Assembly: GCA_002709295.1 (NCBI GenBank)
Contig: PAQL01000018.1
Span: 1 to 37,739 of the forward strand
Length of the DNA: 37,739 nucleotides
Reading direction: 5' to 3'
From: Phycisphaerae bacterium
GTDB lineage: Bacteria; Planctomycetota; Phycisphaerae; Phycisphaerales; SM1A02
A model generated the notes under the pieces. The model was not told where the DNA came from. It did no database searches and saw nothing but the letters and a program-made list of their open reading frames with translations. The position numbers were made by a program, and so were the translations under genes. Positions 6,472-13,576 of this stretch are shown here, one piece after another. The first letter of the stretch is position 1. Each line of letters opens with the position of its first letter.

Positions 6472-7347
6472 ATGCCCGATCATTCCCGAACCATCCTCCT
6501 CCTTCCGGGACTGCTGACGTTCCTGATGGTGATGGCCGTGCCCGGTCACGCCCGGGTCCCTCCGGCCGAGGACGGGGAGCCGATCGGGTTGCGGCGGATC
6601 GCCGATGCGGATGGAAGGCCGGTCGACGATTCTCCCCCGGTTCGACGGGTCGGGGTGAGCGGCTCGAAGGACGAGTTCGATCCGATCGAGGTGAGACGCA
6701 TCGACCTGCAGGCGGTCGAACCGTCCATCGGGGACCGTGGTCCACTCGATCTCAGTCTCCGTTGGATCGATCCCGGACTTCGCCTGCCTTTCGGATACGA
6801 CCAGGTCTACATGGGCAGGGACGGTGGGTTCTGGCGGGCGGACGGCGGTCTGGTCGCTCGATTCGAACAGTCCACCTATCTGCCCTCCCGATACGGAATG
6901 ATTCCGGACATCCCGGCCTCGACGGTCTTCGTGATCGGAGGAGTGCCTCTGGGGGGTGAACCCGGTCATGGTCGCCTGCTGGCCATCGATCCTCTCGATC
7001 CCGCCGGGGTGCCGTCGTTGACGGGGCCCGTCGCCGTGCCGGACGAGTGGCACTCGCCATCCGCGGTTCCGGGAGATCGATTCGCGCGATTCGGATTCGG
7101 TCCCGGATACCGGGTGCCGTTTCGAGTCGATGTGGATGCCGCCCCGGTTCCACAGGGTTCGGCGAGGTTCCAGTCCGACCCCGACTATCGGGCGGCGCGG
7201 ATCACGCGGATGCTGGCCTGCTGGCACGATGCAAGGCCGGATGATCCGGTCGAGCATGTGAAGGAGCTCAGTCCTCGGAGTTCAGATTCGGAAGAGGCAC
7301 GTCCGAGCCCGGAGGACGTAACGGCGAACCCCGATCCAGGGTCATGA
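6472..7347 (+). CDS. Exported protein of unknown function
   Basis: The 291-residue protein has a clear signal peptide (MPDHSRTILLLPGLLTFLMV, cleavage probably after PGHA). The mature part has many Arg, Asp, Pro and Gly residues, with a GGVPLGGEPGHGRL stretch near the middle. I recognise no family. It may be an envelope protein specific to this lineage. The ATG at 6472 is preferred over an upstream TTG because AGGAGAG stands about 9 nt before it and the signal peptide follows directly. It comes 41 nt after birA on the same strand. Its last 80 bp overlap the 3' end of the convergent nitroreductase gene, which is unusual in length for an overlap; one of the two stop positions is fixed by frame, so the overlap is real if both genes are. 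Confidence 0.7.
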   Translation: MPDHSRTILLLPGLLTFLMVMAVPGHARVPPAEDGEPIGLRRIADADGRPVDDSPPVRRVGVSGSKDEFDPIEVRRIDLQAVEPSIGDRGPLDLSLRWIDPGLRLPFGYDQVYMGRDGGFWRADGGLVARFEQSTYLPSRYGMIPDIPASTVFVIGGVPLGGEPGHGRLLAIDPLDPAGVPSLTGPVAVPDEWHSPSAVPGDRFARFGFGPGYRVPFRVDVDAAPVPQGSARFQSDPDYRAARITRMLACWHDARPDDPVEHVKELSPRSSDSEEARPSPEDVTANPDPGS

Positions 7348-7993
7348 TCCGATCGAGCCTCTTCCGGCTGATCGCCGGAACCGTGCAGTCCTCGGCCGGA
7401 TAGCCGACCGGAATCAGCACGAAGGGCCGTTCGTGGGCCGGTCGGTCGAGAATCGATCCGAGGAACTTCATGGGAGTCGGAGTGTGGGTGAGGGTCGCGA
7501 GTCCGGCGACCCTCGCAGCCGCCAGCAGCAGCCCGACGGCGATGCCGACCGACTCGTTGACGTAGTAGACCTGGTCGCTGAGCCGATCCGGTTCATCGTC
7601 CTTGAGGACCTTGAAGACCACGATCAGCCATGGTGCGATCTCGAGGAAGGGCTTGTGCTCGTCGGTGCCCATCGGCCCGAGGTCCTGCTTCCAGGTCTTG
7701 CCCGCCCGACCACCATAGAAGAGCCTCTCCTCCTCCTCGGCGGCGAGCCGGATCTCCCGCTTGATGGCCGGATCCTGGACCGCGACGAACCGCCAAGGCT
7801 GCTTGTTGGCCCCGCTGGGCGCCGTTCCTGCGGTCGCGATGATCCGTTCGATCAACTCCCGGGGGACGGGACGATCGCTGAACTGACGAACGGTCCGTCG
7901 CCTGCGCATGGTCGCGAGGAAGTCGTCGAGAGCCTTCTTCGGGTCATCGGGCGGTGGATCGTCGGCCATGGGGATGAAGCGGTGCTCGCTCAC
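7268..7993 (-). CDS. Nitroreductase family flavoprotein (iodotyrosine-deiodinase-like)
   Basis: The 241-residue protein belongs to the NADH oxidase/nitroreductase FMN fold. RRRRTVRQFSDRPVP and TAPSGANKQPWRFVAV are the FMN phosphate and isoalloxazine contacts typical of the family. The AAEEEERLFY segment, followed later by KPFLEIAPWLIVVFK, matches the iodotyrosine deiodinase (IYD)-like branch better than classical NfsB. VGLLLAAARVAGLATL and PVGYPAED complete the fold. IYD-like bacterial enzymes reductively dehalogenate halotyrosines, but activity here is not proven by sequence. The start is GTG at 7993; an in-frame ATG at 7969 is possible. It overlaps the convergent gene by 80 bp and lies downstream of a small lipoprotein gene. 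Confidence 0.9.
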   Translation of the reverse strand: MSEHRFIPMADDPPPDDPKKALDDFLATMRRRRTVRQFSDRPVPRELIERIIATAGTAPSGANKQPWRFVAVQDPAIKREIRLAAEEEERLFYGGRAGKTWKQDLGPMGTDEHKPFLEIAPWLIVVFKVLKDDEPDRLSDQVYYVNESVGIAVGLLLAAARVAGLATLTHTPTPMKFLGSILDRPAHERPFVLIPVGYPAEDCTVPAISRKRLDRIMTLDRGSPLRPPGSDVPLPNLNSED

Positions 7994-8044
7994 GTCAGAG
8001 GATTGCAGGGCTCGGCCCTGTCGGGACAGGAACCTGCCTGATTT

Positions 8045-8073
8045 CCCTGAAAGAGAGCTTCGCCCTCTCAGGG
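8045..8073. repeat. Intergenic stem-loop CCCTGA/TCAGGG
   Basis: CCCTGA (8045-8050) pairs with TCAGGG (8068-8073); a GAGAG/CTCTC helix is a competing inner pairing. It lies between two minus-strand genes and could end transcription of the lipoprotein gene, but no T tract follows. Confidence 0.35.
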
Positions 8074-8079
8074 ACCGGG

Positions 8080-8117
8080 CGACGACGAGGTCCCGGGATC
8101 GATACCGGGGATCGTCG
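8080..8117. repeat. Intergenic stem-loop CGACGA/TCGTCG with inner CCCGG/CCGGG
   Basis: CGACGA (8080-8085) pairs with TCGTCG (8112-8117), and CCCGG (8092-8096) with CCGGG (8105-8109), giving an 11-bp two-part stem with a GATCGATA loop just after the lipoprotein stop codon at 8126. Likely a terminator or RNA-stabilising hairpin. Confidence 0.4.
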
Positions 8118-8125
8118 GGTCCGAG

Positions 8126-8644
8126 TCACCGCGGAGCGATCCGCTGGTCCGGTCCGGTCCAGATCGCATCTCCACCTCGTTCCTCGATGCGACTCACGCT
8201 TCCGTCGGTCTCGTAATAGGTCCAGGTGCCCACCCGTTCGCTCTCTCCCTTCTCGGAGTTGTAGCGATAGGCTCCCTCGCGTTCGAGGACTCCGGATCCG
8301 TAGAAGGCCCTCGCCCAGCCGTTTCGGTGAAGGCGGGGGCCGTTCTCGCCGGGGCCGGGAGGATCGAATCGCATCTCATAGGTGTACTTGAGGGTGGTCC
8401 GCTGGGGATCCCAGTACTCCAGCTGTGGAATCGGAATCTCGTAGCCACGCCGACCGGTGTCCGCCGGGGTCGACGTGGGGGCGATCTTCTCGACGGTCTC
8501 GGGTTCCTTCGCCGGTGGGGCGTCATCGCCGCATGCGGGAAGCATCATGAGGATCGATGCGAGGGTCGCCGTTCCGGCCATCCGTCCGATCAGGACCGAA
8601 TGGGGGGGACGACTGCATGAGTGGTTGAAGCGGATGCGGGGCAT
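8126..8644 (-). CDS. Lipoprotein with MORN/YwqK-like repeat
   Basis: The 172-residue protein has a hydrophobic stretch ending in LMMLPAC, followed by GDD, so Cys38 is a probable lipidation site. A Pro/Thr-rich linker precedes a domain with aromatic repeats (KYTYEMRFD, NGWARAFYGSGVLEREGAY, GTWTYYETDGSVSRIEERGG), which resembles the MORN-like or YwqK antitoxin-like repeats that read as short beta hairpins. The role is unknown. The ATG at 8644 fits a TACGCT -10-like box 7 nt upstream (leaderless); an internal ATG at 8581 would give a more standard signal length. It is followed by two stem-loops and then the nitroreductase gene. Confidence 0.7.
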   Translation of the reverse strand: MPRIRFNHSCSRPPHSVLIGRMAGTATLASILMMLPACGDDAPPAKEPETVEKIAPTSTPADTGRRGYEIPIPQLEYWDPQRTTLKYTYEMRFDPPGPGENGPRLHRNGWARAFYGSGVLEREGAYRYNSEKGESERVGTWTYYETDGSVSRIEERGGDAIWTGPDQRIAPR

Positions 8645-8651
8645 GCGGTTC

Positions 8652-8657
8652 AGCGTA
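8652..8657 (-). promoter_or_regulatory. -10-like hexamer, predicts leaderless transcript
   Basis: TACGCT on the minus strand ends 7 nt before the ATG at 8644. The same hexamer stands 6 nt before the CBM9-like gene. Confidence 0.4.
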
Positions 8658-8697
8658 TGCCATGCGGGATACCTCCGTGATGAGGCGAGTGGTGGTT

Positions 8698-8964
8698 TCA
8701 GGCGGCCCGGGTGATGCGGGTCCAGCCATCCGGTCCATCGCAGAACGCATCGGGTTCGGGAATGGACCGGCCATCGACTCGAAAGCGGTATCGAACGCCA
8801 TCGGAGACACCATGGACCCGGATCGTCCAGGTCCGGTCATCGGTTCGTTTCATGGCGAGGGTCCTCACGAAGCCGTTTCCGAAATCGATGGTGAGCTCGA
8901 CGACCGAGGCCTCGGGGGCCTCCACCATGAAATCCGACATCCCATTTTCATCGCGTCGCATCAT
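8698..8964 (-). CDS. Small CBM48-like (glycogen-recognition) domain protein
   Basis: The predicted 88-residue product consists almost entirely of one immunoglobulin-like sheet: VELTIDFGNGF, TWTIRVHGVSDGVRYRFRVD and GWTRITRAA. The pattern of alternating hydrophobics with a final YRFRVDG resembles the CBM48/isoamylase N-terminal fold found in glycogen-handling enzymes and in small stand-alone regulators. No catalytic domain is attached and no glycogen gene is nearby, so function is unknown. The start is uncertain: ATG at 8964, the next ATG at 8961, or ATG at 8940. There is no signal peptide, so it should be cytosolic. Confidence 0.6.
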   Translation of the reverse strand: MMRRDENGMSDFMVEAPEASVVELTIDFGNGFVRTLAMKRTDDRTWTIRVHGVSDGVRYRFRVDGRSIPEPDAFCDGPDGWTRITRAA

Positions 8965-9126
8965 CTGCCGGAATCCCCCCGATGATCCCCGCCAGCCTGC
9001 CGCTAGCATGCTCGGATTCCACTTCGGCGTCGCCGACCCTGTAAGAGCGACGATTCCTCCACCGAGCCGAGATCGATGTCGGTTGCATCGACCCATCTTG
9101 GATCATCGACCGGAGTCCTGTCCCGC

Positions 9127-10842
9127 ATGGCTCGACGCAGGAGAAACGCGCCGACGGCGACGGGTTGGATCCGGCGGTGTCGATGGCAAGGTCTGAGCCG
9201 GTGGTTCTCGGCCCTGTTCCGGGTCGTCGGGCTGCTTGCTCCGTCGGTCGTCGTCGGTGCGGCTCACGCCGAGATCAAGGTCGCCTCGACGCCGCTGGTG
9301 GGGGTCCGGGGCGGGGACATCGTGGTTCCGCTGGTCTCCACCGATGGGCAGGATGAATGGCCTCTCACCGTCCCCGTCGCGATCGATGGCGTCATGCGGA
9401 CCGCGACCGTGGCATGGATCATTCCGCGGTCGGTGTCGGTGCCGAGCTGGACCACGCCGGCCTCTCCGGTCTCGATCCGTCTGGCGGAGCGCGAGGGACC
9501 GGCGCCGCAGCGTGGCAACGCGATCGCGATTCTGACGGTTCCGAGCGATGTCGAGGGCGCGATCGAGATCCTCGGTGAACGGTGGACGCCTCGCTGGCTG
9601 CCGGCGACGCCGATCATCGACTTCGATCTCGAGGAGCTCGACTTCAAGGGCGGTGATGTGGAGCCGGTCCTCGACGATCCGATGGAATGGTTTCGATGGG
9701 TGATTCTCGCCGACCTCGCGGGCCGTCGACCGCCCCTTCCGCAGCTGGGTTCCGGGCGTGAGGCCGAAGTCGGACGACGGATCGCGATCTCCATCGCCAG
9801 TGAATGGATGGCCGGACTCGGTCGGGTGGAATCGGTGAGTCCGGGCGTGGCGAAGGAGATCGCGGAGCGACTGGTGGCCACGGTGCTGGACGAGAGCCGC
9901 CCGCTGGGTGATCGGTTCGTGGCGGCCTGGCCGACCGATCCCGCCGAACTCACGAGTCTTCGGCTGCTGCTGCTGGATCCGGAGCGGACGCCGCTCGAGG
10001 CCGCCCGTGCCGGCCTCGCCTGGTTCGAGGCCCGTGCTCCGTTCCTCGCCTGGGCGATCGCGACCTCGGGAGCTTCCGTGACGATCGAGCTGGCGAACCC
10101 GACGCTCGGTGAGCTGGTCGTGCTGGCATCCTGGGGTGACGGTGCCGGCGCCGTGGAGGCGATCGTGCTGCCCCCGAGAACCCTCAGCCGTCATGTCGTC
10201 GAGCGTCCCGTCCTTCCTCGTGGTTCGCTCTCCTCCCGCGAGATCCTCGATCTGGAGGTGGAGCAGCGGGTCCGACGACTCCTCTTCGCGGAGCGGGCGG
10301 TTCCGGTCCGACCCCCGGGAGGGAGTTTCGGTTCGATCGCCCTGTCGCTCACTCTCGCCGCGGCCAACGGGGACTACATCGAGCTTCCGGCTCCGCAGTT
10401 CGGAACGGGAGCGATCCTGAGACGTCGTGGCATGGGGTGGCAGATCTTCGTCGATGCTCGAACCCCCACGGTGATCGAGGAGGATCGCGTCTTCCTCGTC
10501 TTCGGGCCGCCGGATGCCCTCCAGGCCCGGCTGGAGGTCCGTTCGGACGGGATGTTCGAGGCATCGACCTCGCTGGGCAGCGACGGACTTCGGGTGGAGG
10601 TGCGCCGCCATCCGGATCGATGGCGAGCGGTGATCGACATTCCCGAGCCCTGGCTGGCCAACTCGATCGCGGACAGCGAGGCGGGTGCGGTCCTCATCGG
10701 CCTTCGTCGCGACGGCCCGGGAAGTCTGGTCTCCTTCGCAGGACCGCCACCACCGGTCTGGCGTCGAGAGATACCGGTCCGGCCGTTCGCGATCGCGGAC
10801 TGGGGCCGGCCCACCCCTCCGGAGAAGCCTGATCCGAGGTGA
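9127..10842 (+). CDS. Large exported protein of unknown function
   Basis: The 571-residue product has a long basic N-terminus followed by a hydrophobic signal segment (LFRVVGLLAPSVVVGAAHA), with cleavage likely before EIKVAS. The mature protein is predicted to be mixed beta and alpha, with no membrane helix after the signal. Notable parts are an early beta-rich block, a central helical region rich in Leu/Arg/Glu, and a late block with a sugar- or ligand-binding flavour (NGDYIELPAPQFGTG, FVDARTPTVIEEDRVFLVFG) that recalls CBM9/DOMON-like strands, but I cannot assign it. An ATG at 9076 is an alternative start; a TAGCAT hexamer at 9004-9009 could be the -10 box. It ends 78 bp before the ParA-like gene on the same strand. 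Confidence 0.75.
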   Translation: MARRRRNAPTATGWIRRCRWQGLSRWFSALFRVVGLLAPSVVVGAAHAEIKVASTPLVGVRGGDIVVPLVSTDGQDEWPLTVPVAIDGVMRTATVAWIIPRSVSVPSWTTPASPVSIRLAEREGPAPQRGNAIAILTVPSDVEGAIEILGERWTPRWLPATPIIDFDLEELDFKGGDVEPVLDDPMEWFRWVILADLAGRRPPLPQLGSGREAEVGRRIAISIASEWMAGLGRVESVSPGVAKEIAERLVATVLDESRPLGDRFVAAWPTDPAELTSLRLLLLDPERTPLEAARAGLAWFEARAPFLAWAIATSGASVTIELANPTLGELVVLASWGDGAGAVEAIVLPPRTLSRHVVERPVLPRGSLSSREILDLEVEQRVRRLLFAERAVPVRPPGGSFGSIALSLTLAAANGDYIELPAPQFGTGAILRRRGMGWQIFVDARTPTVIEEDRVFLVFGPPDALQARLEVRSDGMFEASTSLGSDGLRVEVRRHPDRWRAVIDIPEPWLANSIADSEAGAVLIGLRRDGPGSLVSFAGPPPPVWRREIPVRPFAIADWGRPTPPEKPDPR

Positions 10843-10893
10843 GACGACTTCGGCGCCAGTTCGTCCACCGCGAGGATTCCACGGCGAAATGGA

Positions 10894-10912
10894 ACCCGTC
10901 AACGGGTACACT
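10894..10912 (+). promoter_or_regulatory. Inverted repeat overlapping the ParA-gene promoter
   Basis: ACCCGT (10894-10899) and ACGGGT (10902-10907) form a 6-bp dyad with a CA centre. Its last base begins the -10-like TACACT (10907-10912), which stands 8 nt before the ATG at 10921. The arrangement fits an operator read by a repressor, possibly the ParA-like protein itself, but no binding is shown by sequence alone. Confidence 0.4.
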
Positions 10913-10920
10913 TGACGCCG

Positions 10921-11913
10921 ATGACTGACGACGCGCCCGTTCATGTCGAATCAGGTCGGTCGAGCCGGAGTTCCACCCGGCGGACCGCCTTTCTGAATCA
11001 GAAGGGTGGAGTCGGCAAGACCACCACGAGCTGCAACCTCGCCGCGGGCATCGCGGACCAGGGGCGTCCGGTTCTCGCGATCGATCTCGACCCCCAGGCC
11101 CACCTCTCCCTGCATCTCGGAGTGGACGGAGACAGCGTCGGCTCGACCGTCTACGACCTGCTCATCGATCCGGACTCGGACATCGAGGACGTGATGGTCC
11201 AGGTGCGGGAGAATCTCTGGTTGATTCCGGCTTCGGTCGATCTCGCCGCCGCCGAGTCCGAACTCGCGGGTGATCCGGATCGGAACGATCTTCTCCGCCG
11301 GCGTCTCGAACCGATCCTCGATCGCTTCGACTTCGTGATCCTCGACTGTCCGCCGAGCCTCGGACTCCTGACCCTCAACGCCCTCGCCGCCGTCGAGGAG
11401 GTCGTCGTCCCCATGCAGGCGCACTTCCTCGCACTCCAGGGAGTCGGCAAGCTGCTCGAGACGGTGCGACTCGTCTCCGCCGGCGTCAACCCCGGGGTCC
11501 GGGTCGCGGGCATCGTGCTGTGCATGCACGAGACCCAGAGCACGCATGCCCGTGAAGTGGTCGCGGAGATCGATGGCTTCCTCGAGGAGGCCCGGGGTTC
11601 GGGAATGCCGTGGGACGGCGCCACCGTGTTCCGGCCCGCGATCAGGCGCAACATCAAGCTCGCGGAGGCTCCGAGTTTCGGCAAGTCCATCTTCGACTAC
11701 GCACCCTGGTGCCCCGGTGCCATCGACTATCGAAAGCTCGCCCAGCGGTTCATCTCCGGCTGGGACGAGTCGAACCCCGATGCCTTCTCCGCCGAGACAC
11801 GGATCGAGACCGAATCGGTCGACATCCAGCGGACCGGAGTCGATGCAGTCGGATCCGGATCGCTCCAGGTCGAGCCTCGTGAGGACGTGCACGGCTCCTC
11901 CGACGCCGGCTGA
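10921..11913 (+). CDS. ParA/Soj family ATPase
   Basis: The 330-residue protein is a ParA-type P-loop ATPase. The deviant Walker A motif KGGVGKTT is at 28-35 after FLNQ, switch I-like DLDPQAH at 55-61, and the Walker B/switch II motif DCPPS at 142-146. It also has the family segment PMQAHFLALQGVGKLLETV and the C-terminal core AEAPSFGKSIFDYAP. These ATPases position chromosomes, plasmids or protein assemblies with a ParB-like partner. No parB gene, recognisable parS site or replication gene is near, so this may be an orphan ParA that sorts a cellular cargo. The last 60 or so residues are an acidic/polar tail beyond the usual fold. ATG at 10921 is preferred to a TTG at 10912. It leads a compact operon: VanZ-like gene after 5 nt, lipoprotein, murJ. 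Confidence 0.9.
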   Translation: MTDDAPVHVESGRSSRSSTRRTAFLNQKGGVGKTTTSCNLAAGIADQGRPVLAIDLDPQAHLSLHLGVDGDSVGSTVYDLLIDPDSDIEDVMVQVRENLWLIPASVDLAAAESELAGDPDRNDLLRRRLEPILDRFDFVILDCPPSLGLLTLNALAAVEEVVVPMQAHFLALQGVGKLLETVRLVSAGVNPGVRVAGIVLCMHETQSTHAREVVAEIDGFLEEARGSGMPWDGATVFRPAIRRNIKLAEAPSFGKSIFDYAPWCPGAIDYRKLAQRFISGWDESNPDAFSAETRIETESVDIQRTGVDAVGSGSLQVEPREDVHGSSDAG

Positions 11914-11918
11914 GATCG

Positions 11919-13124
11919 ATGTCGGAATCTCCGCCGCCGGACCATCCATCGAAAGACGATCCGAATCGAGTCGACCCCGGAGATCTCCGGAAGGCGTCTC
12001 GCGACAGTCCCGAGTGGTGGTCGGCGCACTGGCGCCGGACCGCGGCGGTGCTCGCCATTCTCGTGCTTCTGGTGGGCACCCACATTCCACGGCTCGAGCT
12101 GGGCCCGCCGCATGACGGACCTGACAAGATCCTTCACTTCTTCGCATTCGCGGTGATCGCCGTTCTTCTCCGGATCTCGGATCTCGGGAGGACCGCGATG
12201 CGGACCGGACTCATCGCGATCAGCCTGGCGGTCCTCGACGAGATCACCCAGGAGCTTCCCGGTCTCAATCGAAGCTTCGACCCGATGGATCTCGTGGCGG
12301 ACGTCGCGGGGACCATCACCGCCCTGACATGGTGCGCCGCCCTGGCTCCCACCCGTCGTGGGTCGCCGGGCCACCGCCTTCGTCAGATCCGGCGACTCGC
12401 CGGACTCCGTCTTCTGCTCTCGTCTCCGATGAACTGGGTCCATGTCGCGACCGGAGGCGTGCTGGGTGCGATGCTCGTCGGCGTGTTCCTGGGGGTGGCG
12501 GGCAGGAACCCGATCATCGGACCGATCACCATGGTGGTGGTCGGCGCGATCACCGGGTTCGTGGCCGCGGCGGTGCTGGTCGTGGAGGCGGGTTGCCGAC
12601 ATTCGATCCGGCGGCTGGATCGCGAGCGACGGTGCCTGTCCTGTCTGCGATCCACCCCGCCGGGTGGCGAATGTGAACGGTGTGACGGTCGGTATCTGCC
12701 TGCTCCCGCCGGGGCGGGGGTCACCGATCGCGGGATGCTCCTGAAGACGTCCATCTCCGTCTTCGTGCTTTCGCTGCTCATCGTGGTCGTCTACTTCGGC
12801 GCGATGTCCGGTCTGGCCGGGGCCGGCTCGCCGGGCCTGCAACGCATGGTGACCTGGTACGACGGCCTGTCGACCTCGATGTCGATGGCCCTCGATGCCA
12901 CGGTGCTGGGCATCTCCTCCGCCCTGATCGTGGGGTCGAGTCGCCGCCGATCGGCGATCGCCGGTGAACAGGAGGGGATCCTCTGCCTGGCCTGCGGGCA
13001 CGACCTCCAGGGCACTCCGCATGGAGCCGACGGGGGACGATGCCCGGAATGTGGCACCGATTTCACGATGGAACCGGCCAGGACGATGGCGGGAACGGCC
13101 GCCCAAGGTGAGAATGCCGACTGA
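11919..13124 (+). CDS. VanZ-like membrane protein with two zinc-ribbon motifs
   Basis: The 401-residue protein starts with a VanZ-like domain: a membrane helix at about 42-58, DKILHFFAFAVIAVL (69-83), then DEITQELPGLNRSFDPMDLVADVAG (107-131 in outline). VanZ homologues are linked to glycopeptide tolerance and cell-envelope processes but have no fixed biochemical role. After further helices (about 172-222) come a cytosolic four-Cys cluster C239, C242, C252, C255, two more helices, and a C-terminal zinc ribbon with CLAC (356-359) and CPEC (375-378). The double zinc ribbon fused to VanZ is unusual to me. It lies between the ParA-like ATPase and murJ, and its stop codon overlaps the next start (TGATG), which suggests translational coupling. 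Confidence 0.8.
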   Translation: MSESPPPDHPSKDDPNRVDPGDLRKASRDSPEWWSAHWRRTAAVLAILVLLVGTHIPRLELGPPHDGPDKILHFFAFAVIAVLLRISDLGRTAMRTGLIAISLAVLDEITQELPGLNRSFDPMDLVADVAGTITALTWCAALAPTRRGSPGHRLRQIRRLAGLRLLLSSPMNWVHVATGGVLGAMLVGVFLGVAGRNPIIGPITMVVVGAITGFVAAAVLVVEAGCRHSIRRLDRERRCLSCLRSTPPGGECERCDGRYLPAPAGAGVTDRGMLLKTSISVFVLSLLIVVVYFGAMSGLAGAGSPGLQRMVTWYDGLSTSMSMALDATVLGISSALIVGSSRRRSAIAGEQEGILCLACGHDLQGTPHGADGGRCPECGTDFTMEPARTMAGTAAQGENAD

Positions 13125-13576
13125 TGAACCGGCACCCCCGAGATGATCACCGTTGGTCCGGCACGCGACTCGGCGTGCTCCTGCTCACGTTCGCATTGAT
13201 CGGCGGCTGCGGCTCGAGTCCCGAGTTCCTCCTCGACAGCGACGTGCCGATTCCCGGCGGGTCCTCGGGGCAGGCGACCTTCGGCATCAAGCGGGCCGAC
13301 GGACTGCTCATCGGGGTCGACACGGTCTTCGCCACGAACATCGACGATCCGATGGGAGTGATCGACACTCTTGCGGCTCGATTCGAGGCCGCGGGCTGGG
13401 GTCTCGATTCCCGGGAGCGGACCGTCTCGACCGCGACCGCGGTCTTCGTCCAGGGGGAGCGTCGATGCCGGGTCCGTGTGGTTCGCAACGAACTGGATCC
13501 GGACATGAGCCGGATCGCCTACAACCTGTGGACGGTCGCGGACGACGATCGGGGATCCCGGAAGGTCGATGGCTGA
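13124..13576 (+). CDS. Small lipoprotein of unknown function
   Basis: The 150-residue product has a lipoprotein signal with LIGGC as lipobox (Cys29), followed by GSSPEFLLDSDVPIPGG. The mature domain of about 110 residues ends in a conserved-looking strand-helix-strand pattern (TLAARFEAAGWGLDSRERT, FVQGERRCRVRVVRNELD). No family recognised. It begins within the stop codon of the VanZ-like gene and its end overlaps the murJ start by 8 bp, so it is a tightly coupled member of the operon. Its location suggests an envelope role, but this is inference from context. Confidence 0.75.
   Translation: MNRHPRDDHRWSGTRLGVLLLTFALIGGCGSSPEFLLDSDVPIPGGSSGQATFGIKRADGLLIGVDTVFATNIDDPMGVIDTLAARFEAAGWGLDSRERTVSTATAVFVQGERRCRVRVVRNELDPDMSRIAYNLWTVADDDRGSRKVDG

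Noticed and set aside
10894-10907. parS centromere site
   Set aside because: The dyad does not resemble the conserved parS sequence (TGTTTCACGTGAAACA) and no parB is near.
9103-10944. Very long open frame on the minus strand
   Set aside because: It is antisense to the exported protein gene; its translation is Arg/Pro/Asp-rich and low in hydrophobic order, as expected from high GC at third positions.
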